DNA of 64,000 nt from Desulforegula conservatrix Mb1Pa (GCF_000426225.1 NZ_AUEY01000003.1:103431-167430); one strand, 5' to 3'; positions 27,038-37,597 are shown, numbered from the stretch's first letter. Notes: generated from the letters alone by a model not told the origin. Program-made: numbers and translations.

Positions 27038-28009
27038 TTAAAGTGCGTCGGCAAGACGCATTATATTGTCCTTGAGTGCGGAAAAAGAGGAAAGGGTGGT
27101 GAAGCCGGCCGCTGTCGAGTGGCCTCCGCCTCCAAAGCTTGCGGCAAATGATGATACATCTATTGTCCCGTCTGATCTCAGGCTGACGTAATACAGCGTC
27201 TCATCTTCTTTGATTTGCTCCCTGGCCTGGGTTTCAGCTTCCTGGATAAAAGCTGCGACCCTCACATCTTCGATATGTTTTGCGTAATTTACCAGACCAT
27301 TAACATCTTCGGCGTTTGTGCCTGTTTCCCTGAGCATTCTCTGGGTCAGAGACATCAGGGAAAGTTTTCCGTTCTTTGACACTTCAATGGATTCAAGTAC
27401 CATGTTAAGGAGTTTGATTCTTCCGAGGGAGTATGGGCTGTATATATTTTGAGCGACTATGTATGGATTTGCGCCTTTTTCAACCATATCGGCGCATATT
27501 TCGAAAGATTTCCTAGTTGTGTTGGAAAATCTGAAGGAACCTGTGTCAGAAACTATGCCCGTATATATTGCAAAAGCAATATCAGTGGTGATTTCTGCTC
27601 CGAGATCCATTATCAGGTCGTGAATGATCTCGGATGTTGAGCAGGCTTCGGGCTTTATAAGTCTGGCCTTGCCAAAGCGGGTGTTTGTCTGGTGGTGGTC
27701 TATGTTCAGAAGTATATGAATGTTTTCTATGCTTTTATGCAGATTCCCGATTCTTGACAGGTCTCCGCAGTCAAGAATCACGGCAGTATCATAGTCATCA
27801 ATGCATCCTGGCGTCTGGGTCAGAAGCTCGACTTCCGGCAGATACCTGAAAACCGCAGGAAGCCTGCTTTCATTATAGACTGTTACTGTTTTTCCAAGGG
27901 ATTTCAGTGCGAGACCAAGCGCAAGGCTGGAACCAACTGCGTCGCCATCAGGATTTTTATGACTTGCAAGGAGTACGTTTGTACTCCTTTTTAAATACTC
28001 TAATATCAT
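27038..28009 (-). CDS. nrnA: DHH/DHHA1-family phosphoesterase (NrnA-like oligoribonuclease)
   Basis: 323 residues. The DHH domain has SHKNPDGDAVGSSLALG, CGDLSRIG and the signature NIDHHQTN; DHHA1 at the C-terminus ends SFGGGGHSTAAGF. Such enzymes hydrolyse short oligonucleotides (nanoRNA), pAp and in some cases pGpG, using Mn. The start overlaps the rbfA stop by one base (TAATG). The rbfA-nrnA-truB order is a conserved translation and RNA-turnover cluster. Confidence 0.93.
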   Translation of the reverse strand: MILEYLKRSTNVLLASHKNPDGDAVGSSLALGLALKSLGKTVTVYNESRLPAVFRYLPEVELLTQTPGCIDDYDTAVILDCGDLSRIGNLHKSIENIHILLNIDHHQTNTRFGKARLIKPEACSTSEIIHDLIMDLGAEITTDIAFAIYTGIVSDTGSFRFSNTTRKSFEICADMVEKGANPYIVAQNIYSPYSLGRIKLLNMVLESIEVSKNGKLSLMSLTQRMLRETGTNAEDVNGLVNYAKHIEDVRVAAFIQEAETQAREQIKEDETLYYVSLRSDGTIDVSSFAASFGGGGHSTAAGFTTLSSFSALKDNIMRLADAL

Positions 28010-28374
28010 TAACTATTACTGTCGCTGTCGCTATTCTTTATGTTTTTAAAAATTTCTTCTATCTTCTGTCCGTATTTGATGGATTTGTCCACCTCAAAGC
28101 GGATATCAGGCATATACTTCAGTCCGAGATTCTGGGCAAGCGTTCTTTTTATGAATCCATAAGCGCTTTTGAATCCTGCGAGTGCTTGCTTTTCCCTTGT
28201 CTCATCGCCTGTGGCAGAAAAAAATACTGTGGCGACCTTCTTGTCAGGCGTCAGTTTGACACCGGTAACAGCGACCAGAAATAGTCTCGGGTCGCTGATT
28301 TCCTTCACAAGCATCTCCGCCAGGATTTTTTGTATATGTCCTTCGAGCCTTTCGGATCTAGGATATGACTTCAT
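28009..28374 (-). CDS. rbfA: 30S ribosome-binding factor RbfA
   Basis: 121 residues with the ATG at 28374, which has GGAG 5 nt upstream. The KH-like core includes SERLEGHIQKILAEMLVKEI, DPRLFLVAVTGVKLTPDKKV and LGLKYMPDIRFEVDKSIKYG. RbfA binds 16S rRNA helix 1 during 30S maturation and cold adaptation. It sits 36 bp downstream of infB and overlaps the DHH gene by one base. Confidence 0.95.
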   Translation of the reverse strand: MKSYPRSERLEGHIQKILAEMLVKEISDPRLFLVAVTGVKLTPDKKVATVFFSATGDETREKQALAGFKSAYGFIKRTLAQNLGLKYMPDIRFEVDKSIKYGQKIEEIFKNIKNSDSDSNS

Positions 28375-28409
28375 AAATACTCCAAACACCTGAAAGCCGT
28401 TAATGTGAA

Positions 28410-31370
28410 TTATTCATCCATCTTTGGCTTGATTTCTTCCATGTAGTAACACTCGATGGTATCGCCAATCTTGATATCATTGAAGTTTTCAATGCCGATA
28501 CCACAGTCATAACCTTGTGCAACTTCTTTAACGTCGTCCTTGAAGCGTCTGAGTGATGAAATGTTCCCATCATAGACTATGATTCCGTTTCTAAGAACTC
28601 TTGCCTTGAGATTGCGCTGGATCTTGCCGTTTGAAACCATTACTCCGGCGATTGTGCCTACCTTTGGAATGCTGAATGCCTCAACTACTTCCGCGCGTCC
28701 CATGACACGTTCCTCGTAAGTAGAATCCATGAGGCCGATCATGGCGTTCTTGATGTCCTTGATAGCATCGTAGATGATGTTGTAGAAACGCATGTCAACA
28801 TTTTCTTCTTCTGCCATTTCATGAACTTTTGCGCCAGGACGGACGTTAAATCCGAGTATGATGGCATTTGAAACAGCCGCCAGCGATACATCCGACTCTG
28901 TAACAGTACCTGTAGCTGAGTGAATAACATTGATCTTCACTTCGCTGGTAGAAAGCTTGGACAACGATTCCTTGAGTGCTTCAATGGATCCATGAACGTC
29001 AGCCTTGAGTATGAGGTTAAGGTCTTTAACTATGCCTTCCTCAAGCTTTTCGAACAGGCCTTCGAGGCTCATTCTGCTATTTTTTGCCAATTCTTTTGCT
29101 CTCTGTTTCTGGGCTCTGTCCTGGCTAATCTGTCTCGCATCTTTTTCACTCTTGCACTCGATGATTTCATCGCCAGCCATTGGAACACCTGAAAGACCAA
29201 GAACTTCTACAGGGATTGACGGGCCAGCTTCGTCAGCCTTTTGTCCCTTGTCGTTGATCATGGCTCTTACTCTGCCGTACTGGATACCGCAGACTATGTA
29301 TTTCCCTGGCTTTAACGTTCCTTCCTGGATAAGAACCGTAGCAACAGGGCCTCTTCCTGAATCGAGCTTGGCTTCAATTACGTGGCCTCTTGCCATTTTC
29401 TCAGGATTAGCCTTGAGATCGAGGAATTCAGCCTGGAGAAGTATCATTTCAAGGAGGGCATCAATGTTTATGGCCTGCTTTGCAGACACATGAACAAATA
29501 TGACATCACCGCCCCAGTCTTCTGCAAGTACACCATGATCAGACAGCTCTCTCTTAACTCTGTCAGGATCAGCGTCAGGCTTGTCGATTTTGTTTACTGC
29601 AACAATTATAGGAACGCCGGCAGCTTTTGCATGGTTTATGGCTTCAATTGTCTGGGGCATTACTCCGTCATCAGCAGCAACAACAAGAATAACTAAGTCC
29701 GTAATTTTGGCTCCGCGTGAACGCATTGAGGTAAATGCCTCATGTCCGGGAGTATCGAGGAATGTGATCATGCCTCTATCTGTTGTTACGCTGTAAGCAC
29801 CGATATGCTGTGTAATACCGCCAGCTTCGAAATTGGCAACTTTTGTCTTTCTTATGACGTCAAGAAGAGATGTTTTCCCGTGGTCAACATGGCCCATTAT
29901 TGTAACGACCGGAGCTCTTGTTATAAGAGATTCTGGTGCGTCAACTTCCTGGGCTATAAGTGTGTCTTCCTCAAAAGACGCTTTTTCAACTTCAAAGCTG
30001 AATTCAGAGGCTACGAGAACGGCTGTGTCGTAATCAATGGTTTGGTTTACTGTCGCCATGACCCCAAGCTCCATGAGCTTTGCGATCATTTCATTGGCTT
30101 TTATGCCCATGCGTTTTGCAAGTTCAGCCAGAATGATGGTTTCGTCAACCTTGATTCTTCTCTTGATGGCTTTAGGAACAGTAAGCTGGGTCTTCTGTGG
30201 CTCAGGCTTGGCCTTTCCGCCCTTCTTTTTCTTTCCGAATCTTCCTGACTCGCTGTACAGAGCATTGCCCTCAACAACTTCTTTTTTGCTGAAGGTTTTT
30301 TTCTTGCCCTTTTTGTCCCAGCTGTCTCCACCGCCGCCGCCATGACGTTTCTTTGCCTTGTCATCGGAAGGCTCCGCATTTACCACAGGAGCGATGACTT
30401 TTTCTTCAGGCTCGATTATAGGCACGTCTACGACAACAGGCCTTCTTTCGGGCTTGAATGTTTTTTTAGGCGTAATTTCAGGAATGAAATCAGGCAATTT
30501 GATGATTCTCGCAGCCGTAGGTTTTTTTCCTTTTTTCTTGGACTTAGAAGACCCCTTGTCTTCTTCCCCGCTGTCATCGGTTTCAGGTTTAACTGAAGTG
30601 TCCATGGGCTTTGCTGGGGCTCCTTGCTTGTCCTGTCTTGGAGTTTCTGATCCTGGAATAAAAGGCGGTTCGGCCTTTTTGTCCTCTTCGGCGATTATTT
30701 CCGCTATAACTGTTTTTACATTCTCTGGTTCGGAAGGTCTCTGAACAGAAACTGTTTCTGTTTCATGCACTGGCCTTGTTTCCCTTTTTTTGTGATGCTC
30801 TGCCTGTTTGTGTTCCTGGGCCGGAGTTTTATTTTCTTTTGTGCTTTGCTTCATTACTTCTTCAGGTTGCTCAAGAAGCTCAGGCCTGAAAATAACCTTT
30901 GCCGCAGAATGTTTTCCTGATGCATCCTTTTTTCTGGGCTGATGCCCATCCTGTTTTTCTGCAAACGTGTTGCCCGGCAGATCTGATTCTATCTTTTCAG
31001 ATTGAGTCTGCTCTGCTTCATGATCATCAGGTTCTGCTATCATATCGGTTTCAGATATTTCTGCATGTGCTTCGAAGGATTCTTCTACTGCTGCTTCTGC
31101 AAGGGAATCTTCTGCTTTGGCTGCTGTTTCCTGATTGAGTTCCGGAGTTTCGGCGTTAGCTTTTCTTCTGCGGATGACAGTCGGTTTGTTTTTGTCGTCG
31201 TCTTCGGCTTTTTTCCCTGCTACCTGTTCTTTGATTAGTTTTACTGCGTCATCCTCCAGCGAGCTCATATGGCTTCTGACGTCGATATCCAACTGCATGA
31301 TCTTGTCAAGAAGCGCTTTATGCGACATCCCCAGCTCTTTGGCCAATTCGTATACTCTGATTTTCGCCAT
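28410..31370 (-). CDS. infB: Translation initiation factor IF-2
   Basis: 986 residues. The IF2-N domain is at 1-50 ([20 protein letters not shown]). A long, charged, low-complexity linker (about 60-390) rich in Glu, Lys and Pro follows, then a second IF2-N-like unit ([20 protein letters not shown]). The GTPase domain starts near residue 487 with [17 protein letters not shown] and NKIDKP, and the C-terminal domains bind initiator tRNA. IF-2 delivers fMet-tRNA to the 30S P site. It lies in the normal place between nusA and rbfA. The linker is long, though such linkers vary widely. Confidence 0.98.
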   Translation of the reverse strand: MAKIRVYELAKELGMSHKALLDKIMQLDIDVRSHMSSLEDDAVKLIKEQVAGKKAEDDDKNKPTVIRRRKANAETPELNQETAAKAEDSLAEAAVEESFEAHAEISETDMIAEPDDHEAEQTQSEKIESDLPGNTFAEKQDGHQPRKKDASGKHSAAKVIFRPELLEQPEEVMKQSTKENKTPAQEHKQAEHHKKRETRPVHETETVSVQRPSEPENVKTVIAEIIAEEDKKAEPPFIPGSETPRQDKQGAPAKPMDTSVKPETDDSGEEDKGSSKSKKKGKKPTAARIIKLPDFIPEITPKKTFKPERRPVVVDVPIIEPEEKVIAPVVNAEPSDDKAKKRHGGGGGDSWDKKGKKKTFSKKEVVEGNALYSESGRFGKKKKGGKAKPEPQKTQLTVPKAIKRRIKVDETIILAELAKRMGIKANEMIAKLMELGVMATVNQTIDYDTAVLVASEFSFEVEKASFEEDTLIAQEVDAPESLITRAPVVTIMGHVDHGKTSLLDVIRKTKVANFEAGGITQHIGAYSVTTDRGMITFLDTPGHEAFTSMRSRGAKITDLVILVVAADDGVMPQTIEAINHAKAAGVPIIVAVNKIDKPDADPDRVKRELSDHGVLAEDWGGDVIFVHVSAKQAINIDALLEMILLQAEFLDLKANPEKMARGHVIEAKLDSGRGPVATVLIQEGTLKPGKYIVCGIQYGRVRAMINDKGQKADEAGPSIPVEVLGLSGVPMAGDEIIECKSEKDARQISQDRAQKQRAKELAKNSRMSLEGLFEKLEEGIVKDLNLILKADVHGSIEALKESLSKLSTSEVKINVIHSATGTVTESDVSLAAVSNAIILGFNVRPGAKVHEMAEEENVDMRFYNIIYDAIKDIKNAMIGLMDSTYEERVMGRAEVVEAFSIPKVGTIAGVMVSNGKIQRNLKARVLRNGIIVYDGNISSLRRFKDDVKEVAQGYDCGIGIENFNDIKIGDTIECYYMEEIKPKMDE

Positions 31371-31442
31371 CCGTCCCCCTTCCTATAAAAAACACAGGCT
31401 ATTTCTGAACACCTGAACTTGCGGCAATTTTAGATAATTTTA

Positions 31443-32762
31443 CTATTCTTTTGTTTCCTGATCAGGGAGAGAAGCTGATTCCTGAATGATATTCTCTTCC
31501 GGTTCCTGATCAGTGTCGTCGATTTCTTGGTCAAGAAGGGCAGCTGACTCCTGAATGATTTTCTCTGCGTCTTCCAGTGTCATACCTTCTACTGCCATGA
31601 GATCGTCGGTCGATGCATCTCTTATAATTTCAGGGGACACGAATCCATGCTCGTAAAGCTTTTCGGCAAGCACCATTCCAATGGAAGGGAGTATCATGAG
31701 TGCATCATACCCTTCTTTTAGTGCCTTGCTGTATTTCTCTTCGCTAATGACATCAAGACGCCAGCCTGTGAGTTTGGATGCAAGTCTGACGTTCTGACCT
31801 TTTTTCCCTATGGCAATCGAAAGAGATTCCGTCGGAACAATCACTTCCATTGATTTGTTGTCTTCATCAATTATGACCCTTGCTATTTCAGCAGGGGCAA
31901 GGGCGTTGCATACAAATTTTGCCTGATCCATATCCCAGGCAATAATATCGATTTTTTCGCCCCTTAGTTCCTGGACGACATTCTGTACCCTGTTGCCTTT
32001 AACGCCGACGCATGCGCCAACCGGATCAATGCCCATCTCTATGGAGGATACGGCTATTTTGCCGCGGCTTCCAGGCTCTCTCGCAGCTGCCTGTATAAGG
32101 ACGATTCCTTCGTTTATTTCAGGTACTTCGGCCTTGAATAGGTTTATCAGGAAGCTCGGATGGGTTCTTGTAAGAACTATCTGCGGCCCCCTTGCATCAT
32201 GAAGTACTTTCATGATGTTGGCCCTGATTCTGTCGCCTCTTCTGTATATTTCCCTCGGGATCTGCTCCCTTGCTGGAAGAAGGGCGTCGGTCTGGCCGAG
32301 ATTGACAATTATGTCTCCGCGGTCGATCCGTTGGACAATACCGTTTATTATTTCCCCCTTGCGGTTGATAAAACCTTCGTATACCGCATCTTTTTCAGCA
32401 TCCTTCATCTTCTGTATGATGACCTGTTTTGCTGACTGAGCCGCGATTCGGCCAAAAAGGGCGGTATCCATTTTAATGCCGAGGCTGTCACCAGGCTCGC
32501 ATTCAGGATCAAGTTCCCTGCCTTCCGCGAGATTGATCTGGGTAGCGGGGTCCGTAACTTTGGTTACGACTTCCTTGAACTGAAATACTTCTATCTCGCC
32601 AGTTACCGGCTTGTACTGAACCTCTATTTCCGCATGTGGGCCAAGTTTTTTTCTTGCTGCAGAAGCTATAGCCTCTTCTATTGTTTTAATCAGAACACTG
32701 GAATCTATCCCCTTGTCGCGGCTAACCTGATCTATAACCCTTTTAATTTCATTAAACATCAT
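31443..32762 (-). CDS. nusA: Transcription termination/antitermination factor NusA
   Basis: 439 residues. The N-terminal RNA-polymerase-binding domain is about 1-130, S1 near 135-200 (GEIINGIVQRIDRGDIIVNL), KH1 and KH2 about 205-345 (DPVGACVGVKGNRVQNVVQEL and VPTESLSIAIGKKGQNVRLA), and one helix-hairpin-helix-type acidic region follows. It ends in two copies of IIQESA-(A/S)-L-x-DQE separated by 22 residues, probably a local duplication. It overlaps rimP by 4 bp. NusA modulates pausing and termination and is a natural candidate to act on the hairpin in its own operon leader. Confidence 0.97.
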   Translation of the reverse strand: MMFNEIKRVIDQVSRDKGIDSSVLIKTIEEAIASAARKKLGPHAEIEVQYKPVTGEIEVFQFKEVVTKVTDPATQINLAEGRELDPECEPGDSLGIKMDTALFGRIAAQSAKQVIIQKMKDAEKDAVYEGFINRKGEIINGIVQRIDRGDIIVNLGQTDALLPAREQIPREIYRRGDRIRANIMKVLHDARGPQIVLTRTHPSFLINLFKAEVPEINEGIVLIQAAAREPGSRGKIAVSSIEMGIDPVGACVGVKGNRVQNVVQELRGEKIDIIAWDMDQAKFVCNALAPAEIARVIIDEDNKSMEVIVPTESLSIAIGKKGQNVRLASKLTGWRLDVISEEKYSKALKEGYDALMILPSIGMVLAEKLYEHGFVSPEIIRDASTDDLMAVEGMTLEDAEKIIQESAALLDQEIDDTDQEPEENIIQESASLPDQETKE

Positions 32763-33232
32763 TTTTCTCCGAATTCATAAACCAGCCTCGCGGTGGATAT
32801 GTTTGCTTGGGGGATTTGCACAGGACCCTTGATGGTTTCAAGGATCAAGCGTCCTTCTTCAATGCCGAGAATTGTGCCTGTAAAGGTTTTCTGGTCGTTG
32901 ATAAGGGTTTTGACTTTTACCCGCGCTTTTTTACCTGCAAATCTTACGAAATCAGACTCCTTGGCAAGAGGCCTGTCCAATCCCGGAGACGAAACCTCCA
33001 GTGTGTATGCACCTGAATTTTCAAGCAAGATGTCGAGCATGTCTCCCAGCTGTCTGCTGACAAGTGTGCAGTCTTCAAGGGAAACGCCGCCCTCTTTGTC
33101 TATATAAATTCTGAGAATGCGTCTTCCTCCCTGGGAAAGGAACTCTGCATGCACGAATTCCATGCCCTCTGCCCCGCACAGAGAAGATGCTGTATCCTTG
33201 ATCTTGATCATTGTTTCGTTTTGCGTCGACAA
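32759..33232 (-). CDS. rimP: Ribosome maturation factor RimP, probable TTG start
   Basis: 157 residues from a TTG at 33232 that has AGGAG 8-9 nt upstream, matching the usual RimP length. Conserved stretches are EFVHAEFLSQGGRRILRIYI, DKEGGVSLEDC, YTLEVSSPGLDRPL and FTGTILGIEEGRLIL. A reading frame is open upstream to 33400 but would pass through the leader hairpin. Met8 (33211) is a second choice without a ribosome-binding site. RimP (YhbC) helps assemble the 30S subunit. It is the first gene of the rimP-nusA-infB operon. Confidence 0.9.
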   Translation of the reverse strand: MSTQNETMIKIKDTASSLCGAEGMEFVHAEFLSQGGRRILRIYIDKEGGVSLEDCTLVSRQLGDMLDILLENSGAYTLEVSSPGLDRPLAKESDFVRFAGKKARVKVKTLINDQKTFTGTILGIEEGRLILETIKGPVQIPQANISTARLVYEFGEK

Positions 33233-33276
33233 CCCGTTATCTCCTGGTTTTAATCCAGCCCTTTTACACAAAAAAG

Positions 33277-33297
33277 AAACGGGCGCAGAGCCCGTTT
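33277..33297 (-). promoter_or_regulatory. Leader hairpin with U-rich tail before rimP-nusA (possible attenuator)
   Basis: AAACGGGC and GCCCGTTT form an 8-bp stem with a 5-nt loop. On the transcribed minus strand it is followed by CTTTTTTG. It is about 45 nt before the rimP start and 105-125 nt after the promoter. A read-through attenuator controlled by NusA is possible. Confidence 0.6.
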
Positions 33298-33401
33298 TTT
33301 CTGGTGCAGACAGACGCAATGCTGTTTGCCAGGCCATTCCCGACCCGTCAGGATCAAGAATTCTTTTGAGCATATACAGATATGTATATGAATAAAACAT
33401 A

Positions 33402-33431
33402 ACTATAAAATAAGTATGAGGAAATTGTCAA
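33402..33431 (-). promoter_or_regulatory. Sigma70-type promoter of the rimP-nusA-infB operon
   Basis: Minus strand TTGACA (-35, 33426-33431), 18-nt spacer and TATAGT (-10, 33402-33407). It is close to the vegetative consensus and faces rimP, about 170 bp upstream of its start. Confidence 0.8.
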
Positions 33432-33488
33432 TGATTAAAATTGGTTGGCCTGTCGTGACTGGTTTGTGACAAACGACGCCCAACTTTT

Positions 33489-33524
33489 TTGAGGATGAAG
33501 CCCTCCGGATAGGTGTGGCCAGAG
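33489..33524. terminator. Hairpin between pheT and the rimP promoter
   Basis: AGCCCTC and GAGGGCT form a 7-9 bp stem around a 16-nt loop. A T-run follows on the plus strand, while the minus side (after pheT) is T-poor, so efficiency for pheT is uncertain. Confidence 0.45.
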
Positions 33525-33587
33525 GGCTTTTTGATTTCTTCGGCATTCAGGCCATAATATTTTCAGCCAGGATGCGGATAAAGTCAT

Positions 33588-35996
33588 CTATGGCGATACG
33601 GCGCCTAATCCCGTTCTCAATTCATCAGATATCCTGTTGTGGATCTTGTTCACAGCATCATCTTCGAGTGTTGATTCGGCTGATCTGTACACGAAACGGA
33701 CAGATACGCTTCTTTTTTCCTCCGGTACGGGAGTCCCTTCATAAACAGCGCACACCCATGATGTCTCAAGCAGAGATTCTTTCATTGATCCTATTTTTTC
33801 CATAATCTCGGCTGAGCTTATGGCTTTGTCAATGATAAGGGTTATATCCCTGGATGTAGATGGGTACTTGGGTGTTTGTTTGTACTGTCTGTCTGAAGTA
33901 TAATTCTGTTTTACAATGTCAAGGTTCAGTTCCATGAAAAGGGCTGACTGCTTGATGTCGTAGGCTTTCAGGACAGCAGGATTGATTTCGCCGAGAATGC
34001 CCGCTTCTTTACCGTCTATGCTTATTTTTGTGCAGTATCCAGGTCTTGCATAAGGATACAGATCAAGATCAGGTTTTTCAAAAACTACGTTTCTGATTCT
34101 GAGATTATCAAATATTGCCTCTGCAGCGCCTTTTATATCATAAAAGTCCACTGAGTCGGATTTTGAATGCCAGGTATTTGGTTCTCTTACGCCAGTCCAT
34201 GCAATTGAAAGTGTTTCTGTCTCCTTGGGGAGCTTTTCATTAATAACAGGCATGAATGTCTTGCCAACTTCAAACATTCTGAGGTTTCTTTCCTGCTGGG
34301 AAATATTTTTCCTCATCGTGTCAAATATTCCAGGCAAGAGGCTTGTTCTCATTACGGCTAATTCTTCAGAGAGCGGGTTTAGGATCTCCACGCTGTTTCT
34401 TCTTGAATCAATTTCAGATAGTCCCAGGCGGTCATAGCTTTTCGGGCTTATGAAGCTGTAATTGATTGCTTCATAGAAACCCAGCCCGGTCAGAATTCTT
34501 TTTATCATCATCCTGAACTCGAATGTCGACGCTGGTGTCCTGTCTGCCGTTGCAATGGCAGGGAAGGTGACCGGGATATTGTCATACCCAGAAAGCCTTG
34601 CTATTTCTTCCATGAGATCTTCCGGGATTGTTACGTCAACCCTGAAAGAAGGAGGTACTGCTACAATTATATCTCCTTCAATCTGGGTTTCGAACTCAAT
34701 ACTTCTCAGCATATCGGCCATCATGGACGGACTGAAATTTGTGCCAAGTAGTCTGTTTGTTCTTGTTGCGCTTATGCTGATCGGTTTCGGAGCGAATTTA
34801 ACCGGATTGACATCAATCGTGCCATCTGTGAGTCTGCCTCCGGTCAGTTCTGCAATGAGGGTTGCTGCTCTTTCCGCCGCATATAATGTCCCAAGAGGAT
34901 CAATTCCTCTTTCAAATCTGTGGGATGCGTCTGTTCCAAGACCCAAAACCTTTGCAGTCTTTCTTATGGATGCGGGATTGAAATATGCGCTCTCAAGCAG
35001 GATATTGACCGTGCTGTCGCTTATTTCGGAGTTCTCTCCGCCCATTACTCCAGCTATTGCGACAGGCTTTTCCCCGTCGCATATCATGAGCATTCCATCT
35101 TCAAGTTTTCTTTTTTTGCTGTCCAGGGTGGTGAACTCGTCGCCTTCCTTTGCTGTCCTGACAATTATCTGTTTGCCGGCAAGGTTGTCATAGTCAAAGG
35201 CATGGAGGGGCTGGCCGGTTTCAAGCATTACGAAGTTGGTTATATCAACTACATTGTTGATCGGCTTGAGTCCGACTGATTTGAGTCTGTCCTGAAGCCA
35301 CGCCGGTGACGGAGCTATCTTTGCGCCTAAGATTATTTTTGCCGCATATCTTGGGCAGAGTTCAGGATTTTCGATTACAACTATTGCAAGACCTGCCGCT
35401 TCGCCGCCTGCTTCTGATATCTTCAGTTCTGGCTTGGTTATCTTTGATTTCTGGATCGAGGCCACTTCACGCGCAATACCTAATATGCTGAGGCAGTCAG
35501 CCCTGTTTGGTGTCAATCCTATCTCAAAAACATGATCAGAAAGGTTCAGGGCCTTATTAAGAGGCGTACCAGGAGCTATTGAGGCGTCAAGCTCCAGTAG
35601 TCCGCCAGCCGCTTCTCCTATCTCAAGTTCTCTTGCGCTGCATAGCATTCCTGATGAAGATTCGCCCCTTATTTTTCCTTGTTTTATAACGCTGCCGTCA
35701 GGCATTACGCATCCAGGCAGAGCAAGCGGAACAATCATTCCCTCTTTTGCGTTGGGTGCTCCGCAGACGATATCTATGGTCTCTTTTCCCGTAAAAACCT
35801 TGCAAAGTTTGAGTTTGTCAGCATTGGGGTGGGGCGCTGTTTTTTCAATTCTTGCGGCTACGATTGTTTCGAGCCATGCGAATCTGTCGTGTAGAGCGTC
35901 CACTTCCAGCCCTGTCATGGTTAGAGCTGCGGAAAGTTCGTCTATGCCTGTGTTTATGGTCACATATTGGCTAAGCCAGTTGGTGCTGAATTTCAT
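33588..35996 (-). CDS. pheT: Phenylalanine-tRNA ligase beta subunit
   Basis: 802 residues, full length. The N-terminal OB-type tRNA-binding domain (VDALHDRFAWLETIVAARIE and PHPNADKLKLCKV) is followed by B3/B4 editing domains, B5 (TNRLLGTNFSPSMMADMLRS), the catalytic-like core and a C-terminal anticodon-binding FDX-ACB domain (YPSTSRDITLIIDKAISS). With PheS it makes Phe-tRNA as an alpha2-beta2 enzyme, and editing by PheT removes Tyr. The start is 1 bp after the pheS stop, so synthesis is probably coupled. Confidence 0.97.
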   Translation of the reverse strand: MKFSTNWLSQYVTINTGIDELSAALTMTGLEVDALHDRFAWLETIVAARIEKTAPHPNADKLKLCKVFTGKETIDIVCGAPNAKEGMIVPLALPGCVMPDGSVIKQGKIRGESSSGMLCSARELEIGEAAGGLLELDASIAPGTPLNKALNLSDHVFEIGLTPNRADCLSILGIAREVASIQKSKITKPELKISEAGGEAAGLAIVVIENPELCPRYAAKIILGAKIAPSPAWLQDRLKSVGLKPINNVVDITNFVMLETGQPLHAFDYDNLAGKQIIVRTAKEGDEFTTLDSKKRKLEDGMLMICDGEKPVAIAGVMGGENSEISDSTVNILLESAYFNPASIRKTAKVLGLGTDASHRFERGIDPLGTLYAAERAATLIAELTGGRLTDGTIDVNPVKFAPKPISISATRTNRLLGTNFSPSMMADMLRSIEFETQIEGDIIVAVPPSFRVDVTIPEDLMEEIARLSGYDNIPVTFPAIATADRTPASTFEFRMMIKRILTGLGFYEAINYSFISPKSYDRLGLSEIDSRRNSVEILNPLSEELAVMRTSLLPGIFDTMRKNISQQERNLRMFEVGKTFMPVINEKLPKETETLSIAWTGVREPNTWHSKSDSVDFYDIKGAAEAIFDNLRIRNVVFEKPDLDLYPYARPGYCTKISIDGKEAGILGEINPAVLKAYDIKQSALFMELNLDIVKQNYTSDRQYKQTPKYPSTSRDITLIIDKAISSAEIMEKIGSMKESLLETSWVCAVYEGTPVPEEKRSVSVRFVYRSAESTLEDDAVNKIHNRISDELRTGLGAVSP

Positions 35997-35997
35997 T

Positions 35998-37005
35998 TTA
36001 GAATTGTCCTAAAAACCTGATGTCGTTTTCGTAGAATTTTCTAAGATCGTCTATGCCGTATTTGAGCATGGCGATTCGCTCGACGCCTGTTCCGAAAGCA
36101 AAGCCCGAATACTTTCCAGGCTCATATCCAGCCTTTTCAAAGACATAAGGATGAACCATTCCGGAGCCAAGGATTTCAAGCCATCCGGTCTGGGAGCAGA
36201 CTCTGCATCCTTTACCCCTGCACATCACGCACTCTATGTCGACTTCAGCGCTTGGTTCCGTGAAAGGGAAAAAACTTGGTCTGAATCTCAGCTTCACATT
36301 TTTGTCAAAAATCTGATGGACAAAGATTGTGAGAATACCTTTAAGATCGCTGAAGCTTATGTTCTCGTCGACAAGCAGTCCCTCCACCTGATTGAACATT
36401 GGTGTGTGGGTATGGTCAGAATCGCATCTGTATACTTTGCCAGGCGCTATTATTCTGATTGGAGGCTTGCTTTTTTCCATGACCCTTGCCTGCATAGGCG
36501 AGGTATGGGTTCTGAGAACCACGTCTCCGGATACATAAAAAGTATCCTGCATGTCTCTCGCCGGATGATTTTTAGGGATGTTGAGCGCCTCAAAATTGTA
36601 GTAATCGCTTTCGACTTCAGGACCTTCGGCAATTTCAAAACCAAGGCGAAGAAATATGCTGCATATTTCCTCGGTGACCTTGGTGATTGGATGGAGGTTT
36701 CCCTGATAGGCTGGGCGTCCGGGAAGAGTGATATCAATTCCAGGAGCTTTTCTTGCAATATCAGCCTCGATTTTTTCAGTCGCCTTTTCAATGGCCTCCT
36801 CAATTTCCTTTTTAAGGATATTGGTGAGCTTGCCAGCCAAAGGTTTTTGATCTGCGGGCAGATTTGCAACATTTCTCAGCATAAGGGTTAAGGAACCTTT
36901 TCTGCCAATGTACTTGACAGAAACGTTCTGTAAAGACTCAAGGTCTTTGGCTTCATTGACAGCGCAAAGCGCTTCTTCCCGAATCTGTTTGAGTTCTTTT
37001 TCCAC
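35998..37005 (-). CDS. pheS: Phenylalanine-tRNA ligase alpha subunit
   Basis: 335 residues. An N-terminal coiled coil (about 1-85) precedes the class II catalytic core with motif 2 ([20 protein letters not shown]) and motif 3 near the end ([20 protein letters not shown]). A Cys cluster [17 protein letters not shown], found in many bacterial PheS proteins, is present. The gene precedes pheT on the same strand and is separated from rplT by a strong terminator, so pheST is probably its own transcription unit. No T-box or leader peptide could be recognised in the 180 bp upstream. Confidence 0.97.
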   Translation of the reverse strand: MEKELKQIREEALCAVNEAKDLESLQNVSVKYIGRKGSLTLMLRNVANLPADQKPLAGKLTNILKKEIEEAIEKATEKIEADIARKAPGIDITLPGRPAYQGNLHPITKVTEEICSIFLRLGFEIAEGPEVESDYYNFEALNIPKNHPARDMQDTFYVSGDVVLRTHTSPMQARVMEKSKPPIRIIAPGKVYRCDSDHTHTPMFNQVEGLLVDENISFSDLKGILTIFVHQIFDKNVKLRFRPSFFPFTEPSAEVDIECVMCRGKGCRVCSQTGWLEILGSGMVHPYVFEKAGYEPGKYSGFAFGTGVERIAMLKYGIDDLRKFYENDIRFLGQF

Positions 37006-37185
37006 GGCTATATCTGAAATCCAGAAGTTATTGTAAATTTAGACGGTTCGGTAGTTTGTTGCGCTTTTGCAAGTCAGATACTTACCCGTCAGCATTTTTA
37101 TGGTTATGTAATTCCAGTTCGCATTCAGAATCTTAAACTTTTAACCGATGTACCATTCTAAAGGCTTGTGGAGCGGATATTAAAA

Positions 37186-37216
37186 AAGCCCATGCGGTTT
37201 AAATCCGCATGGGCTT
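37186..37216 (-). terminator. Rho-independent terminator of infC-rpmI-rplT
   Basis: AAGCCCATGCGG pairs perfectly with CCGCATGGGCTT around a 7-nt loop. On the minus strand it is followed by TTTTAATATC. It lies 25 bp beyond the rplT stop. Confidence 0.9.
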
Positions 37217-37240
37217 CTATTTTTTCATGACAAAAAAATA

Positions 37241-37597
37241 CTAATTTGCCAGTTGGCCTGCAGCTGTTTCAGCTATTTTGGTGAAAGCTGCAGGATCAGA
37301 AATGGCAAGTTCGGCAAGAACCTTGCGGTCAAGTTCAATGCCAGCCTTATGAAGGCCGCCTATGAATTTGCTGTATGAAAGTCCGTTCATTCTTGCCGCA
37401 GCATTTATACGTACAATCCAGAGAGCTCTGAAATCGCGTTTCTTTGCTCTTCTGTCACGGAATGCGTACATGAGCGCACGGTCAACTGTATCCGCCGCGC
37501 TGCGGAAAAGCTTACTTCTTCCGCCTCTGAAGCCCTTGGCTAATTTTAAAATCTTGTTACGTCTTCTTCTTGCCTTAAAGCCCCTCTTAATTCTCAT
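37241..37597 (-). CDS. rplT: 50S ribosomal protein L20
   Basis: 118 residues. It begins [20 protein letters not shown] and contains [40 protein letters not shown] and [17 protein letters not shown], all typical of L20. GAGGAG precedes the ATG at 37597; the in-frame extension to 37663 is leader. L20 is an early 50S assembly protein and in many bacteria a translational repressor of its own operon. Confidence 0.97.
   Translation of the reverse strand: MRIKRGFKARRRRNKILKLAKGFRGGRSKLFRSAADTVDRALMYAFRDRRAKKRDFRALWIVRINAAARMNGLSYSKFIGGLHKAGIELDRKVLAELAISDPAAFTKIAETAAGQLAN

Noticed and set aside
34555..35193. 212-codon open frame on the plus strand within pheT
   Set aside because: Antisense to pheT with leucine/serine-rich shadow composition; no gene features.
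36151..36891. 246-codon open frame on the plus strand across pheS
   Set aside because: It is antisense to the well-conserved pheS catalytic core and shows no recognisable domain or ribosome-binding site.
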